Assembly: GCA_016195145.1 (NCBI GenBank)
Contig: JACQAF010000135.1
Location: 1 to 8,626 of the forward strand
DNA: 8,626 bases
DNA from: Rhodospirillales bacterium
Lineage (GTDB): Bacteria; Pseudomonadota; Alphaproteobacteria; CACIAM-22H2
Direction: 5' to 3'
Program-made: the position numbers and the translations under genes
In this document: positions 1 through 6,535 of the stretch, piece by piece
Position numbering within the stretch: position 1 is the first letter of the stretch
How the letters are laid out: each line of letters starts with the position of its first letter
The notes under the pieces: model-generated
The model's database searches: none
What the model saw: only the letters and a program-made list of their open reading frames with translations
Told to the model about the DNA's origin: nothing

Positions 1-1050
1 GTCGAGCAGACCGAGCGCTTCGATATCGATAAACACACGCTTGCGCGCCGCATAGCGGTCGAGCCCCCGATAGGCTTCGGGCGCCGCGTTGTTGATGCGC
101 GCGTCGGCGGTAAAAACGTTGATCGCCTCAAGCTTGTGCCGCCGGCCGACTTCGAAATCGTTGAAGTCATGCGCCGGAGTGATTTTGACCGCGCCGCTCC
201 CCTTCTCCGGGTCGCTGTATTCGTCGGCGACGATGGGAATTCGCCGACCGACGAGCGGCAGGATGGCAAACTTGCCGACCAGGTGCCGGTAGCGCGGATC
301 CTCGGGATGAACCGCGACGCCGGTATCGCCCAGCATGGTCTCGGGCCGGGTGGTGGCGACGGTGATGAACTCGCCGTCTGCGCCCTCAATCGGATATTTG
401 AAGTGCCAGAGTTGGCCCTTGATCTCGCGCTGCTCGACCTCGAGGTCGGAGATCGCGGTGTGCAGCTTGGGGTCCCAGTTGACCAGCCGCTTGTCGCGGT
501 AGATGAGGCCCTGGCGATAAAGCTCGATGAAAACCTTGAGTACGGCGGTCGACAGGCCGTCGTCCATGGTGAAACGCTCGCGGCTCCAGTCGACTGAGGC
601 TCCGAGCCGGCGTTGCTGGCGGGTGATCGTATCGCCTGATTCGGCCTTCCATTCCCAGACGCGCTCGATGAATTCCTCGCGCCCGATGCGCCGCTTGCCG
701 GCTTCCGCTTCGCCGCGATCGAGCGCGACGCCCTTTTCGGCTAGCCGGCGTTCGACCACCATCTGGGTGGCGATGCCGGCATGGTCGGTGCCCGGCTGCC
801 ACAGCACGTCGAACCCTTTCATGCGGTGATAGCGCACGAGGATATCCTGCAACGTGTTGTTGAGGGCGTGCCCCATGTGCAGGCTGCCGGTCACGTTGGG
901 CGGCGGAATGACGATGGTATAGGGTTTGCCGGCCGTCCGGCCGGCGCGGAAGACGCCGGATTTTTCCCAGCGCGCGTAATACTTCGCCTCGACCTCGGCC
1001 GGCCGGTAGGTTCTGTCCAGCGTGGCGGTATCGCCCCGGTCGTCGGTCAT
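1..1050 (-). CDS. valS: valyl-tRNA synthetase, N-terminal 350 codons (runs off left edge)
   Basis: Class I aminoacyl-tRNA synthetase that charges tRNA-Val with valine in the cytoplasm and edits mischarged threonine. From the ATG at 1050 the protein begins MTDDRGDTATLDRTYRPAEV. The HIGH motif appears as HMGH at residues 58-61, inside PPPNVTGSLHMGHALN, and GTDHAGIATQ follows. The CP1 editing domain begins within the window, with TTRPETMLGDTGVAVHPED and then ITPAHDFNDFEVG, both typical of ValS. The KMSKS loop and anticodon-binding domain would lie beyond position 1. Known ValS proteins often start close to the LDRTY-like segment, so 1050 fits as the start, but no Shine-Dalgarno sequence precedes it. 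The frame is open upstream into the popZ-like gene without a stop, so a fusion product is possible as the sequence stands. Identity is certain; the start is less so. Confidence 0.96.
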   Translation of the reverse strand, partial: MTDDRGDTATLDRTYRPAEVEAKYYARWEKSGVFRAGRTAGKPYTIVIPPPNVTGSLHMGHALNNTLQDILVRYHRMKGFDVLWQPGTDHAGIATQMVVERRLAEKGVALDRGEAEAGKRRIGREEFIERVWEWKAESGDTITRQQRRLGASVDWSRERFTMDDGLSTAVLKVFIELYRQGLIYRDKRLVNWDPKLHTAISDLEVEQREIKGQLWHFKYPIEGADGEFITVATTRPETMLGDTGVAVHPEDPRYRHLVGKFAILPLVGRRIPIVADEYSDPEKGSGAVKITPAHDFNDFEVGRRHKLEAINVFTADARINNAAPEAYRGLDRYAARKRVFIDIEALGLLD

Positions 1051-1623
1051 GCGCAGCAGCCGGCTGAAAAAATCAGGTCTCGTCGACCTGGCGCGTGACA
1101 AGGCGTCGCGGACCATTTCCTCGAGCGTCACCCCGCCATCGCCGAGGGCGAGCCCGCCGGCCGCGGCCCGGCTGTCGCCGGCGTCGTCGATCTTGGTCAT
1201 CGCCTGCAGGTCGGCAAGCGCGTCAGCCGTCGCCTTCGCCGCCATGGCCGATACCAACCCCTCATCGACCCCGAGGGCACGGGCTGCAACCGGGGCCGGC
1301 GGCGGTTCGGGAGCTGGGGGCGGCGGCGCGGGAGCCGGCTCCGGCTCGGTCAGATCGGTGACCTTGCCGTCGTCGGCAACCATTTCGGTAAGCTCGAGAA
1401 CGTCGTCCTGCTTCGGCGGCGGCGGCGGTGGCGGGGCAGGCGCCGGGGCCGGTTGCGCGGCCGGCTTTTTTCCCGCAGGCGCGGCTGCTGCCGGCGGCGC
1501 GGGCACAGCTGGGGCTTCCGGCGGTGCTTTTCCAGCCTCGCCGTCTTCGGAAATAATCCGCCGGATGGAGGCGAGAATTTCCTCCATCGACGGTTCTTGG
1601 GCAGGCGTCTTCGAGTCGCTCAT
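1051..1623 (-). CDS. popZ: PopZ-like pole-organising protein (DUF2497), C-terminus missing, in frame with valS
   Basis: PopZ forms the polar hub that anchors chromosome centromeres in Alphaproteobacteria. The start ATG at 1623 gives MSDSKTPAQEPSMEEILASI, followed by RRIISEDG, the conserved N-terminal helix that binds client proteins. A proline/alanine/glutamate-rich linker follows (about residues 30-115), including a run of seven prolines, the low-complexity region expected of PopZ. A helical stretch (SAMAAKATADALADLQ) and TLEEMVRDAL near residue 170 match the start of the conserved C-terminal region. In known PopZ proteins that motif continues with RPxLKEWLDxNLP and a final helix pair needed for oligomerisation. 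Here it changes at once to SRARSTRPDFF, and no stop occurs before the valS ATG, 573 nt in frame from this start. A weak GAGA lies about nine bases before the ATG. The family is clear; whether the product works or is fused to ValS is open. Confidence 0.85.
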
Positions 1624-1706
1624 CGGTTTTATCTCGGCCGGTAAACTATTCGAGAGCGGCTTGTAATGCCAGCGGAATCAGCGCCCCCATGACCGGCCCG
1701 GCGGCA

Positions 1707-1722
1707 TTTCCGACTCCGGAAA
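1707..1722. repeat. short inverted repeat after tolC
   Basis: TTTCCG and CGGAAA form a perfect 6-bp stem around a 4-nt loop, 20 nt downstream of the tolC stop on the minus strand. No T-run follows on that strand, so it is not a standard intrinsic terminator; it could protect the 3' end of the transcript or mean nothing. The rest of the 118-nt gap between tolC and popZ (1624-1741) holds a tandem copy of AATCAGGG (1721-1728 and 1731-1738) and no convincing promoter. Confidence 0.35.
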
Positions 1723-1741
1723 TCAGGGACAATCAGGGTTT

Positions 1742-3160
1742 CTAACGGGCCGCATCCTCGCCGTCGATGGAATTGCCGATCCAGCGGCTGCGCGTGCTGT
1801 TGTAATTGGCCGCCGGATCGTAAATCTCGACCTTGAGGCCAAGTTCGGCCGCGCCGAGTCGCCCGGTCGCCGCGGCGAGCTGATAGCCGGCGACGATCTC
1901 GTCGCGCTGCGATTGGACAAGGTTGACCCGGGCGGTCAGCAATTCCTGTTCGGCATCGAGGACATCGAGCACCGTACGCGAGCCGACACGCGCCTCCTGC
2001 TGCACGCCTTCGAGCGCGATTTCGGCCGCCCGGATCTGGGCCTGGAAGGCGACGATACGGGCCCGCGCCGTGGTCAGCGCTTCCCAGCTCCGGGTCGCAT
2101 CCTCGCGCGCCCGGCGCAAGGCATCGTCGATCTCGATCCGGCGCTGGTTGGCGGTCTGCTTGGCCTCGCGAACCCGCGCATCGGTCGAACCGGCCTGATA
2201 GAGCGGCACGGTGAGGGTGAGCAGGATCTGGCTGGTGTCGCGTTCAAAGCCGCGGGTCTGGGTTTCCTGGGAGCGCGTGAGATCGCCGGTCAGGTTGACG
2301 CTCGGCAGCTGTTCGCCGGCGACCAGGTCGACATCGTCGGCCGCGGCGCGCTCGGTAAAGCGGGCTGAGACAACGTTCGGGTTCTCGGCGGCGGCGTTAA
2401 GGGCCTGGGTTTCGCTCTGCGGCAGGTTGCGCGGCAGCTGCGCCGAGGTTAGCCGGCCGGGCAACTCGCCGATCACCTTCTGATAGGTCGCGCGCGACGA
2501 CGCCAGATTGCCTTCGGCCTGGATACGGTCCGCCCGGGCGCGCGACAGACGCGCCTCGGCCTGGGAGACGTCGGTGCGCGTCACCTCCCCGACCGAGAAG
2601 CGGTCGCGGACCGCGTCGAGCTGCCGCTGCAAAACTTGTTCGTTGTTGATGTTGAGTTCGAGCACCGCCTGATCGCGCAAAAGATTGGTATAGGCGGTTG
2701 CTGCATCGAGCAGCACGGTTTGCTCGGCGCCTTTTAGCTGCGCCCGGCCCCGCTGGACGAGATTTTCCGCCCGGTTGGTTTCAGCAACGGTACGGCCGCC
2801 GCGATACAGGGGTTGCGAGACCTGAAGATTGGCCTGCTCCGGCGTGCGCGACCGATCGGTGAACACCGTGTTGCCGGAATCGTTCCTCGCCCGGTTATTG
2901 TCCTGCGCCTTGCCGGCCTGACCGGACAGCGTGACGGTGGGCCGCCAGTTGGACAGCGCCCGCGGCACGCCTTCGTCGGTGGCGCGCAGCCGCGCGCGTT
3001 CGGCCAGAATCTGCGGATTGCTGCGATAGGCGGCGGAGAGCGCGTCCTCGATCGTCTGCGCGCCCGCCGGCGTCGCGCCCAGCGACAGGCCGGCCGCGGC
3101 GACCAGCCCGATCAGGCTGCCGGCGACACGACGAGAACAGAAAGATGTATGGAGGGTCAC
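1742..3160 (-). CDS. tolC: TolC family outer-membrane efflux/secretion channel
   Basis: TolC forms a trimeric outer-membrane barrel with a periplasmic alpha-helical tunnel; it is the exit duct for type I secretion and tripartite efflux pumps. The GTG start at 3160 gives a 472-residue protein (E. coli TolC precursor is 493). Residues 1-34 form a signal peptide: basic SRR, hydrophobic SLIGLVAAAGLSLGA, then a PAGA|QT cleavage site. The mature start TIEDALSAAYRSNPQILAER, with RALSNWRPTVTLSG after it, is typical of alphaproteobacterial TolC. The internal duplication of the family is visible: RFSVGEVTRTDVSQAEARLS in the first half corresponds to EARVGSRTVLDVLDAEQELL in the second. The frame is open farther upstream, but that stretch overlaps the rhodanese gene in another frame and lacks TolC character. 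The start lies 16 nt after the rhodanese stop, so the two are probably co-transcribed. Only a weak GGAA precedes the GTG. Confidence 0.94.
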   Translation of the reverse strand: MTLHTSFCSRRVAGSLIGLVAAAGLSLGATPAGAQTIEDALSAAYRSNPQILAERARLRATDEGVPRALSNWRPTVTLSGQAGKAQDNNRARNDSGNTVFTDRSRTPEQANLQVSQPLYRGGRTVAETNRAENLVQRGRAQLKGAEQTVLLDAATAYTNLLRDQAVLELNINNEQVLQRQLDAVRDRFSVGEVTRTDVSQAEARLSRARADRIQAEGNLASSRATYQKVIGELPGRLTSAQLPRNLPQSETQALNAAAENPNVVSARFTERAAADDVDLVAGEQLPSVNLTGDLTRSQETQTRGFERDTSQILLTLTVPLYQAGSTDARVREAKQTANQRRIEIDDALRRAREDATRSWEALTTARARIVAFQAQIRAAEIALEGVQQEARVGSRTVLDVLDAEQELLTARVNLVQSQRDEIVAGYQLAAATGRLGAAELGLKVEIYDPAANYNSTRSRWIGNSIDGEDAAR

Positions 3161-3176
3161 GTCGATTGTTCCATGT

Positions 3177-3521
3177 TCAGTAAGTGGGCATTGCGGAGTC
3201 GATCCGGCGCGCCCAGGCATCGATGCCGCCGCGCATGTTTGTCGCGTTGTTATAGCCGTTGGCGCGCAGCCATGCGACCGCCTGCATCGATCGCATGCCA
3301 TGATGGCACAACACGACCAGAGGCTCGTCTTTCGGCAGGGAGTCAAGATTCTGCGGCAACGCACCGAGCGGCAGACTGAGGCTTTCCTTGATCGCGCAAA
3401 TCGCGACTTCCCACAGTTCGCGCACATCGAGGACGGTAACTTTCTCGCCGGATTCCTGAAGCGCGATCACGGCTTCGGGTTCGATCTGCGACGGCATGGT
3501 CGTGGGGGTCGGCGGCATCAT
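3177..3521 (-). CDS. single-domain rhodanese-like protein
   Basis: A small stand-alone rhodanese domain of the GlpE type, which carries sulfane sulfur on an active-site cysteine; the physiological acceptor cannot be read from sequence. The domain fills the protein: VTVLDVRELWEVAICAIKES (the CH2A-like region), LPLGALPQNLDSLP, then the active-site loop VVLCHHGMRSMQAVAWL, where the cysteine begins a six-residue CHHGMR loop followed by S, and finally NMRGGIDAWARRID. ATG codons occur at 3527, 3521 and 3518. An AGGA ends one base before the first and seven bases before the second, so 3521 (114 residues) is preferred. No signal peptide is seen, so it should be cytoplasmic. It lies about 26 nt after the methyltransferase gene and 16 nt before tolC. 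This rhodanese between a pcm-like gene and tolC is a recurring alphaproteobacterial arrangement. Confidence 0.9.
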   Translation of the reverse strand: MMPPTPTTMPSQIEPEAVIALQESGEKVTVLDVRELWEVAICAIKESLSLPLGALPQNLDSLPKDEPLVVLCHHGMRSMQAVAWLRANGYNNATNMRGGIDAWARRIDSAMPTY

Positions 3522-3547
3522 AGGCATATCCTGGCGGCAAAGATCAT

Positions 3548-4204
3548 TCAGAACACAAAACCGGGCTCGGCGGCGAATCCCGGTAAGAGCGGCGCGCCGG
3601 CATCGAAGATGATACGGCGCGACAGAACCCCGCCGATGCGCACGATCAGGATCGCCCGCCCCGGCTCGCCCGGCGGGGCGACCACGGCAACCAGGCGGCC
3701 GCCTTCGGCGATCTGGCCCTCGATGGCCGATGGAATTTTCGCCACCGCGCCCGAAAGCAGGATGACATCGTACGGCGCCTGTCGCGGATAGCCTTCGGTC
3801 AACGGCCCCTCGACGACGACGGCATTGTCGATCCCGAGTTCGCCAAGGACACGCCCGGCGCTGGCGGCGAGGCCCTGGGCGCTTTCAAGCGCCACTACGG
3901 TACTGACGATGCGCGCCAGCACGGCCGCGCCATATCCGGGGCCTGTGCCGATTTCGAGCGCGACGTCGTCCGGCCGCAACTGGGCGGCCTGCAACAACCG
4001 GGCGAGCACCATCGGCTCCGTCAGATAGCGGCCATTGCCGAGCGGAATATCTTCATCGACATAGGCGATGCCGCGCAGGGGCTTGGGAAGGAATTTCTCC
4101 CGCGGCAGGTTCAACATGGCGTCGACGATGCGGGTATCCGTCACCTTGTTGGGACGAATCTGGCTTTCGACCATATTGAGGCGGGCGGCGGCGTAGTCGA
4201 TCAC
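3548..4204 (-). CDS. protein-L-isoaspartate O-methyltransferase family protein
   Basis: SAM-dependent methyltransferase of the PCMT family, whose classic members repair isoaspartyl residues in aged proteins. About 218 residues. The N-terminus VIDYAAARLNMVESQIRPNK followed by VTDTRIVDAMLNLPREKFLP is typical of the family, as is AYVDEDIPLGNGRYLTEPMV. SAM-binding motif I is LEIGTGPGYGAAVLA, with VVALES as the acidic motif after the next strand and YDVILLSGAV as motif II. The start is set at GTG 4204, where the protein aligns with family members; a second in-frame GTG at 4219 is the alternative, and neither has a strong Shine-Dalgarno sequence. The frame remains open upstream to about 4501, but that part is the reverse translation of tRNA-Cys and is not coding. 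First gene of the left block, with a good promoter at 4270-4298. Many alphaproteobacterial copies beside tolC are annotated as Pcm; substrate repair activity is inferred, not shown. Confidence 0.9.
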   Translation of the reverse strand: MIDYAAARLNMVESQIRPNKVTDTRIVDAMLNLPREKFLPKPLRGIAYVDEDIPLGNGRYLTEPMVLARLLQAAQLRPDDVALEIGTGPGYGAAVLARIVSTVVALESAQGLAASAGRVLGELGIDNAVVVEGPLTEGYPRQAPYDVILLSGAVAKIPSAIEGQIAEGGRLVAVVAPPGEPGRAILIVRIGGVLSRRIIFDAGAPLLPGFAAEPGFVF

Positions 4205-4269
4205 TGTGAGAAAATCCACGTAAGCTTGGTTGGCGCGGCGTCGGCCGCCAAAGGAACTTGTACGAACCT

Positions 4270-4298
4270 TATATAAAGGCGCGGACGGGCAATGACAA
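4270..4298 (-). promoter_or_regulatory. sigma70-like promoter for the pcm-rhodanese-tolC block
   Basis: On the minus strand TTGTCA (4298-4293) and TATATA (4275-4270) are separated by exactly 17 bases: five of six matches to the -35 consensus and five of six to the -10. Transcription would begin near 4263, giving a leader of about 60 nt to the GTG at 4204. It is the best promoter-like sequence on this strand and sits where the left operon should begin. Confidence 0.65.
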
Positions 4299-4307
4299 TC
4301 CAGCCCT

Positions 4308-4326
4308 GGCAAATTGCCGATTTGCC
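4308..4326. promoter_or_regulatory. perfect 7-5-7 inverted repeat between divergent promoters (candidate operator)
   Basis: GGCAAAT, a 5-base centre TGCCG, then ATTTGCC form a perfect dyad. It begins 9 bases upstream of the -35 element of the minus-strand promoter and ends 13 bases before the -35 element of the tRNA-Cys promoter, so a dimeric protein bound here could touch both. It is not followed by a T-run, so it is not a terminator. The regulator is unknown; a chance palindrome is possible. Confidence 0.4.
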
Positions 4327-4339
4327 GCCTTCGCAACGG

Positions 4340-4368
4340 TTGACCCCGCCAGCTGGCGCTTCTATACC
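4340..4368 (+). promoter_or_regulatory. sigma70-like promoter for tRNA-Cys
   Basis: TTGACC (4340-4345) and TATACC (4363-4368) are separated by 17 bases. The start of transcription would be near 4375, about 12 bases before the mature tRNA 5' end. The stretch just after the -10 box is GC-rich, as in many stable-RNA promoters under stringent control. Confidence 0.6.
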
Positions 4369-4386
4369 TCACCCTCGCTCGGGCGC

Positions 4387-4461
4387 GGCCGGGTAGCAAA
4401 GTGGTAATGCTCGGGACTGCAAATCCCGCATACGCCGGTTCGATTCCGGCCCCGGCCTCCA
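4387..4461 (+). tRNA. tRNA-Cys (anticodon GCA)
   Basis: A complete cloverleaf of 75 nt with encoded CCA. The acceptor stem GGCCGGG (4387-4393) pairs perfectly with CCCGGCC (4451-4457), followed by discriminator T and CCA (4459-4461). The D arm is GCA-loop-TGC with a GTGGTAA-type loop. The anticodon stem CGGGA/TCCCG encloses CTGCAAA, giving anticodon GCA. The variable loop is CATAC, and the T arm is GCCGG-TTCGATT-CCGGC. Reverse translation of this gene creates a false N-terminal extension of the neighbouring methyltransferase frame. Confidence 0.97.
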
Positions 4462-4494
4462 AGCTATTGACCCGCCTTGGGCGGCGTACGAACG

Positions 4495-4524
4495 CTGGCA
4501 TTGCGGCGGCCGAGTTGCTATAAC
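4495..4524 (+). promoter_or_regulatory. possible promoter for tRNA-Asn
   Basis: TATAAC (4519-4524) is a good -10 box 13 bases before the tRNA-Asn 5' end. The best -35 partner is CTGGCA (4495-4500) at 18 bases, with four of six consensus matches. The tRNA may also be transcribed by read-through from tRNA-Cys, since no terminator with a T-run lies in the 76-nt gap between the two. Confidence 0.4.
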
Positions 4525-4537
4525 CCGGCCTTCCTGA

Positions 4538-4612
4538 TCCCCGGTAGCTCAGCGGTAGAGCAGCCGGCTGTTAACCGGCTGGTCGTCTGTTCGAATCAGA
4601 CCCGGGGAGCCA
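4538..4612 (+). tRNA. tRNA-Asn (anticodon GTT)
   Basis: A 75-nt cloverleaf with encoded CCA. The acceptor arm TCCCCGG (4538-4544) pairs with CCGGGGA (4602-4608), discriminator G, CCA at 4610-4612. The D arm is GCTC-AGCGGTA-GAGC. The anticodon stem GCCGG/CCGGC encloses CTGTTAA, giving anticodon GTT. The T arm is GTCTG-TTCGAAT-CAGAC. All positions fit a bacterial asparagine tRNA. Confidence 0.97.
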
Positions 4613-4618
4613 TTTTAC

Positions 4619-4656
4619 AAAAGGGATCGGTCCGACTTGGGGGCCGGTCCCTTTTT
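4619..4656 (+). terminator. intrinsic terminator after tRNA-Asn, probably bidirectional
   Basis: AAGGGATCGG (4621-4630) pairs with CCGGTCCCTT (4644-4653) with a single U-G wobble, extended by A-T pairs at the base, and five T residues end at 4656. It lies 6 nt after the tRNA-Asn CCA. Read on the minus strand the same hairpin is followed by TTTTG and begins just beyond the HAD gene stop at 4663, so it probably ends both converging transcripts. Confidence 0.85.
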
Positions 4657-4662
4657 CGTTGC

Positions 4663-5478
4663 TCATCGCCGGGCGGCGAGCGCCCGCGCCGCGAACTCGG
4701 CGAACCCCGCTCCGCCCCGCCCGGCGGCGACGAAATTTGGCAGGTGCGCCATCTGCCCGGCGAAATCGCATACATTGGCGACGCCGACGCCGAGCGAAAA
4801 ATAGGCGAACATCGGCGCGTCGTTCGGCGAATCGCCAAGGAAGGCGAAGCGGTCTTTCTGTGAGTCGAGATCGATGTCGAATGCCTCGCGCATCAGAATG
4901 CGGGTCATCGACAGCTTGTCGTAGCGTCCGATCCAGCCATTGACATGGACCGAGCTGACCTTGGCGGTGAGTCCCGCCTCTTCCATCAAGGCGGCGATCC
5001 GCGCCACCGCCTCGGGCGGCAAGCGCGGCACGTCCTCGCACCAGTCGATGGCGATATCCGCCTCGCGGTATTGCTGGTCGGAGGCGAGCGCCGATCCCGG
5101 CACTTTGACCAGGATATCGCGGCCGATGGCGGCCAGCCGGTCGCGGTTGACGAGGCGCGTCGCCTCGTTCTCAAGGAAACGCTTGGTGAAGCGTTGCGCC
5201 TTGGCGTCGTAGCGGAACCAGAACGCGCCATTTTCGCCGACGATGGCGTCGACCGGCCACATGCGGGCGATATGGTCGCACCAGCCGGCCGGCCGGCCGG
5301 TAATCGGGATGACCAGCAGCCCCGCCTTTTGCAGGCGCTCCATCGCGCCATAGGCCTCGGCGGTCAGGTAGCCGTCGGTGGTCAGGGTATCGTCGATATC
5401 GGTGAACACGCCAGTGAGCCCGGCGAGGGTCGTGGGGGCGATGTCGGCAAGCGGCCGCATGACGGCAGTCGTCGGCAT
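4663..5478 (-). CDS. HAD-IIB family phosphatase (Cof/MPGP/sucrose-phosphatase type)
   Basis: A 271-residue haloacid-dehalogenase superfamily hydrolase, probably a cytoplasmic sugar- or metabolite-phosphate phosphatase; the substrate is not evident. HAD motifs in order: motif I FTDIDDTLT with nucleophile Asp27 and acid Asp29; motif II PITGR at 58-62; Lys188 in GRYDKLSM as motif III; motif IV LGDSPND at 214-220, which binds magnesium. About 120 residues between motifs II and III form the C2 cap that marks subclass IIB. The ATG at 5478 is chosen because AGG lies eight bases before it; an in-frame GTG at 5487 is the alternative. The gene follows the LpxR gene by 13 nt and ends against the terminator at 4619-4656, so it is the last gene of the right operon. 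No signal peptide is seen. The mannosyl-3-phosphoglycerate or sucrose-phosphate phosphatase names often given to such proteins are not supported by anything specific here. Confidence 0.9.
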   Translation of the reverse strand: MPTTAVMRPLADIAPTTLAGLTGVFTDIDDTLTTDGYLTAEAYGAMERLQKAGLLVIPITGRPAGWCDHIARMWPVDAIVGENGAFWFRYDAKAQRFTKRFLENEATRLVNRDRLAAIGRDILVKVPGSALASDQQYREADIAIDWCEDVPRLPPEAVARIAALMEEAGLTAKVSSVHVNGWIGRYDKLSMTRILMREAFDIDLDSQKDRFAFLGDSPNDAPMFAYFSLGVGVANVCDFAGQMAHLPNFVAAGRGGAGFAEFAARALAARR

Positions 5479-5491
5479 AAGGAGCACCTAG

Positions 5492-6535
5492 TCAGAACTT
5501 GAAGGATATGCTGAGAGCGGCGAAACGGTCGGTCTGCGGCTGGCCCACGAATTCGCGGGTCCGGAAGATCTGGCTATAGGTGATCCGCACCGGATCGACA
5601 ATCACCGCGAAACCCGCCTGTAAATCGCCGACCAGCGGTTCCTTGTCGACGCTGTGGCTTTTGGCGAATGTGTTGCCGTCGAGAAAGATGTCCCGCGCCA
5701 CCGCCCGTCCCTCGACGCCGGCGAACAGATACCAGGTCAGGCCGCCCGGCGGCTTGGTGAAAAATCCCGCGCCGGACAAACCCGGCCGGATGCGCGGCGG
5801 CCCGTAATCGCTGGTCAGGCCGTCGCCGATCCGCACGGCGGCGCCGAGGCCGGCATAGGTGAAGACATTCCCCGCGCTGCCGGCGACATGCGGCGTCAGG
5901 TCGAAATCGAGGCCGAGAAAATCAGCCCGCGCGACGTTGCGCCATTTGCGCTCGTAGAACAGCACGATGCCGGGCTCGTTGCGGAGCTGGTTGTTCCAGC
6001 CTTGCGGCAGCGGCGAGTTGATCAATTTGTGGATTTCGGTCTGGGCTTCGCTGGCATAGGCTTGCGGCCCGACGACGCCGACATTGAGTTCGAGCGTATC
6101 GAGCCGTCCGACAAGCCGCGGCTGTTCGTCGGTGCCGATATTGACCGTCGCATCCGATGTCACCGCCAGCGCGCCGTAAAGCCAGCCGGCATAAGGGCGG
6201 TCGTTACGGACCAGGTCGCGGCGCGAAATATCCGCGGGCGTATAGATGTTCTGACCCATCGCGATGCCGAGGCGTTTTGCCCCCCCATCGGGGAACAGCG
6301 GAAAGGCGTCGGCCCAGCCGCCGACGAGACCGAGATCGTAATCGGCCGGCGACAGCCAGGTGAGGCGCGTGCCATGCGTGTAATGCCGGTCGGTCGAGAG
6401 GCCCGAGCGCAGCGAGGTGAAGCTGTCGTTTTCAAGCAATAACGTGTAGGTGCCGTAACGCTCGTCGTTCTCGCCCGCAATCGCCGTCGCCGGCAACAGC
6501 ATGAATGCAGCCAATAGCAGGGCGCGCTTATTCAT
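5492..6535 (-). CDS. LpxR family lipid A deacylase (DUF2219), outer membrane
   Basis: LpxR is a calcium-dependent outer-membrane beta-barrel enzyme that removes the 3'-acyloxyacyl chain of lipid A. This 347-residue protein has a signal peptide (MNKRALLLAAFMLLPATAIA, cleaved before GENDE) and ends in phenylalanine (ALSISFKF), the usual barrel-assembly signal. The first strand carries LLLENDSF, whose Asn36-Asp37 correspond to the Asn-Asp active-site pair of Salmonella LpxR; DRHYTHGTRLTW and NDRPYAGWLYG are typical of DUF2219. VGVVGPQAYASEAQTEIHKL aligns with the Salmonella segment holding the catalytic histidine, here His169, and is followed by QGWNNQLRNEPG. The length and all key residues look intact. 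The ATG overlaps the end of the permease gene by 8 nt, so translation is probably coupled. Activity on lipid A in this species is inferred; the lpxR symbol is withheld because DUF2219 is a broad family. Confidence 0.88.
   Translation of the reverse strand: MNKRALLLAAFMLLPATAIAGENDERYGTYTLLLENDSFTSLRSGLSTDRHYTHGTRLTWLSPADYDLGLVGGWADAFPLFPDGGAKRLGIAMGQNIYTPADISRRDLVRNDRPYAGWLYGALAVTSDATVNIGTDEQPRLVGRLDTLELNVGVVGPQAYASEAQTEIHKLINSPLPQGWNNQLRNEPGIVLFYERKWRNVARADFLGLDFDLTPHVAGSAGNVFTYAGLGAAVRIGDGLTSDYGPPRIRPGLSGAGFFTKPPGGLTWYLFAGVEGRAVARDIFLDGNTFAKSHSVDKEPLVGDLQAGFAVIVDPVRITYSQIFRTREFVGQPQTDRFAALSISFKF

Noticed and set aside
1057..1066. Palindrome CAGCCGGCTG just upstream of the valS ATG
   Set aside because: The same 10-mer occurs in the tRNA-Asn anticodon arm (4561-4570); in GC-rich DNA this is easily chance, and it has no T-run.
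3161..3427. N-terminal extension of the tolC frame across the rhodanese gene
   Set aside because: The extension is the rhodanese gene read in another frame; the signal peptide begins only at the GTG at 3160.
4471..4484. CCGCC-TTG-GGCGG hairpin between the two tRNA genes as a terminator
   Set aside because: Stem of only five pairs and no T-run; more likely chance, so read-through between the tRNAs stays possible.
4220..4501. N-terminal extension of the methyltransferase frame
   Set aside because: It is the reverse translation of tRNA-Cys (GAGIEPAYAGFAV is a familiar artefact) and of the promoter region; family similarity begins at about 4204.
5285..5300. Four tandem CCGG units inside the HAD gene, a possible slippage site
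   Set aside because: Only 16 bp, and it encodes the conserved motif II region (TGRPAG), which explains the sequence without phase variation.
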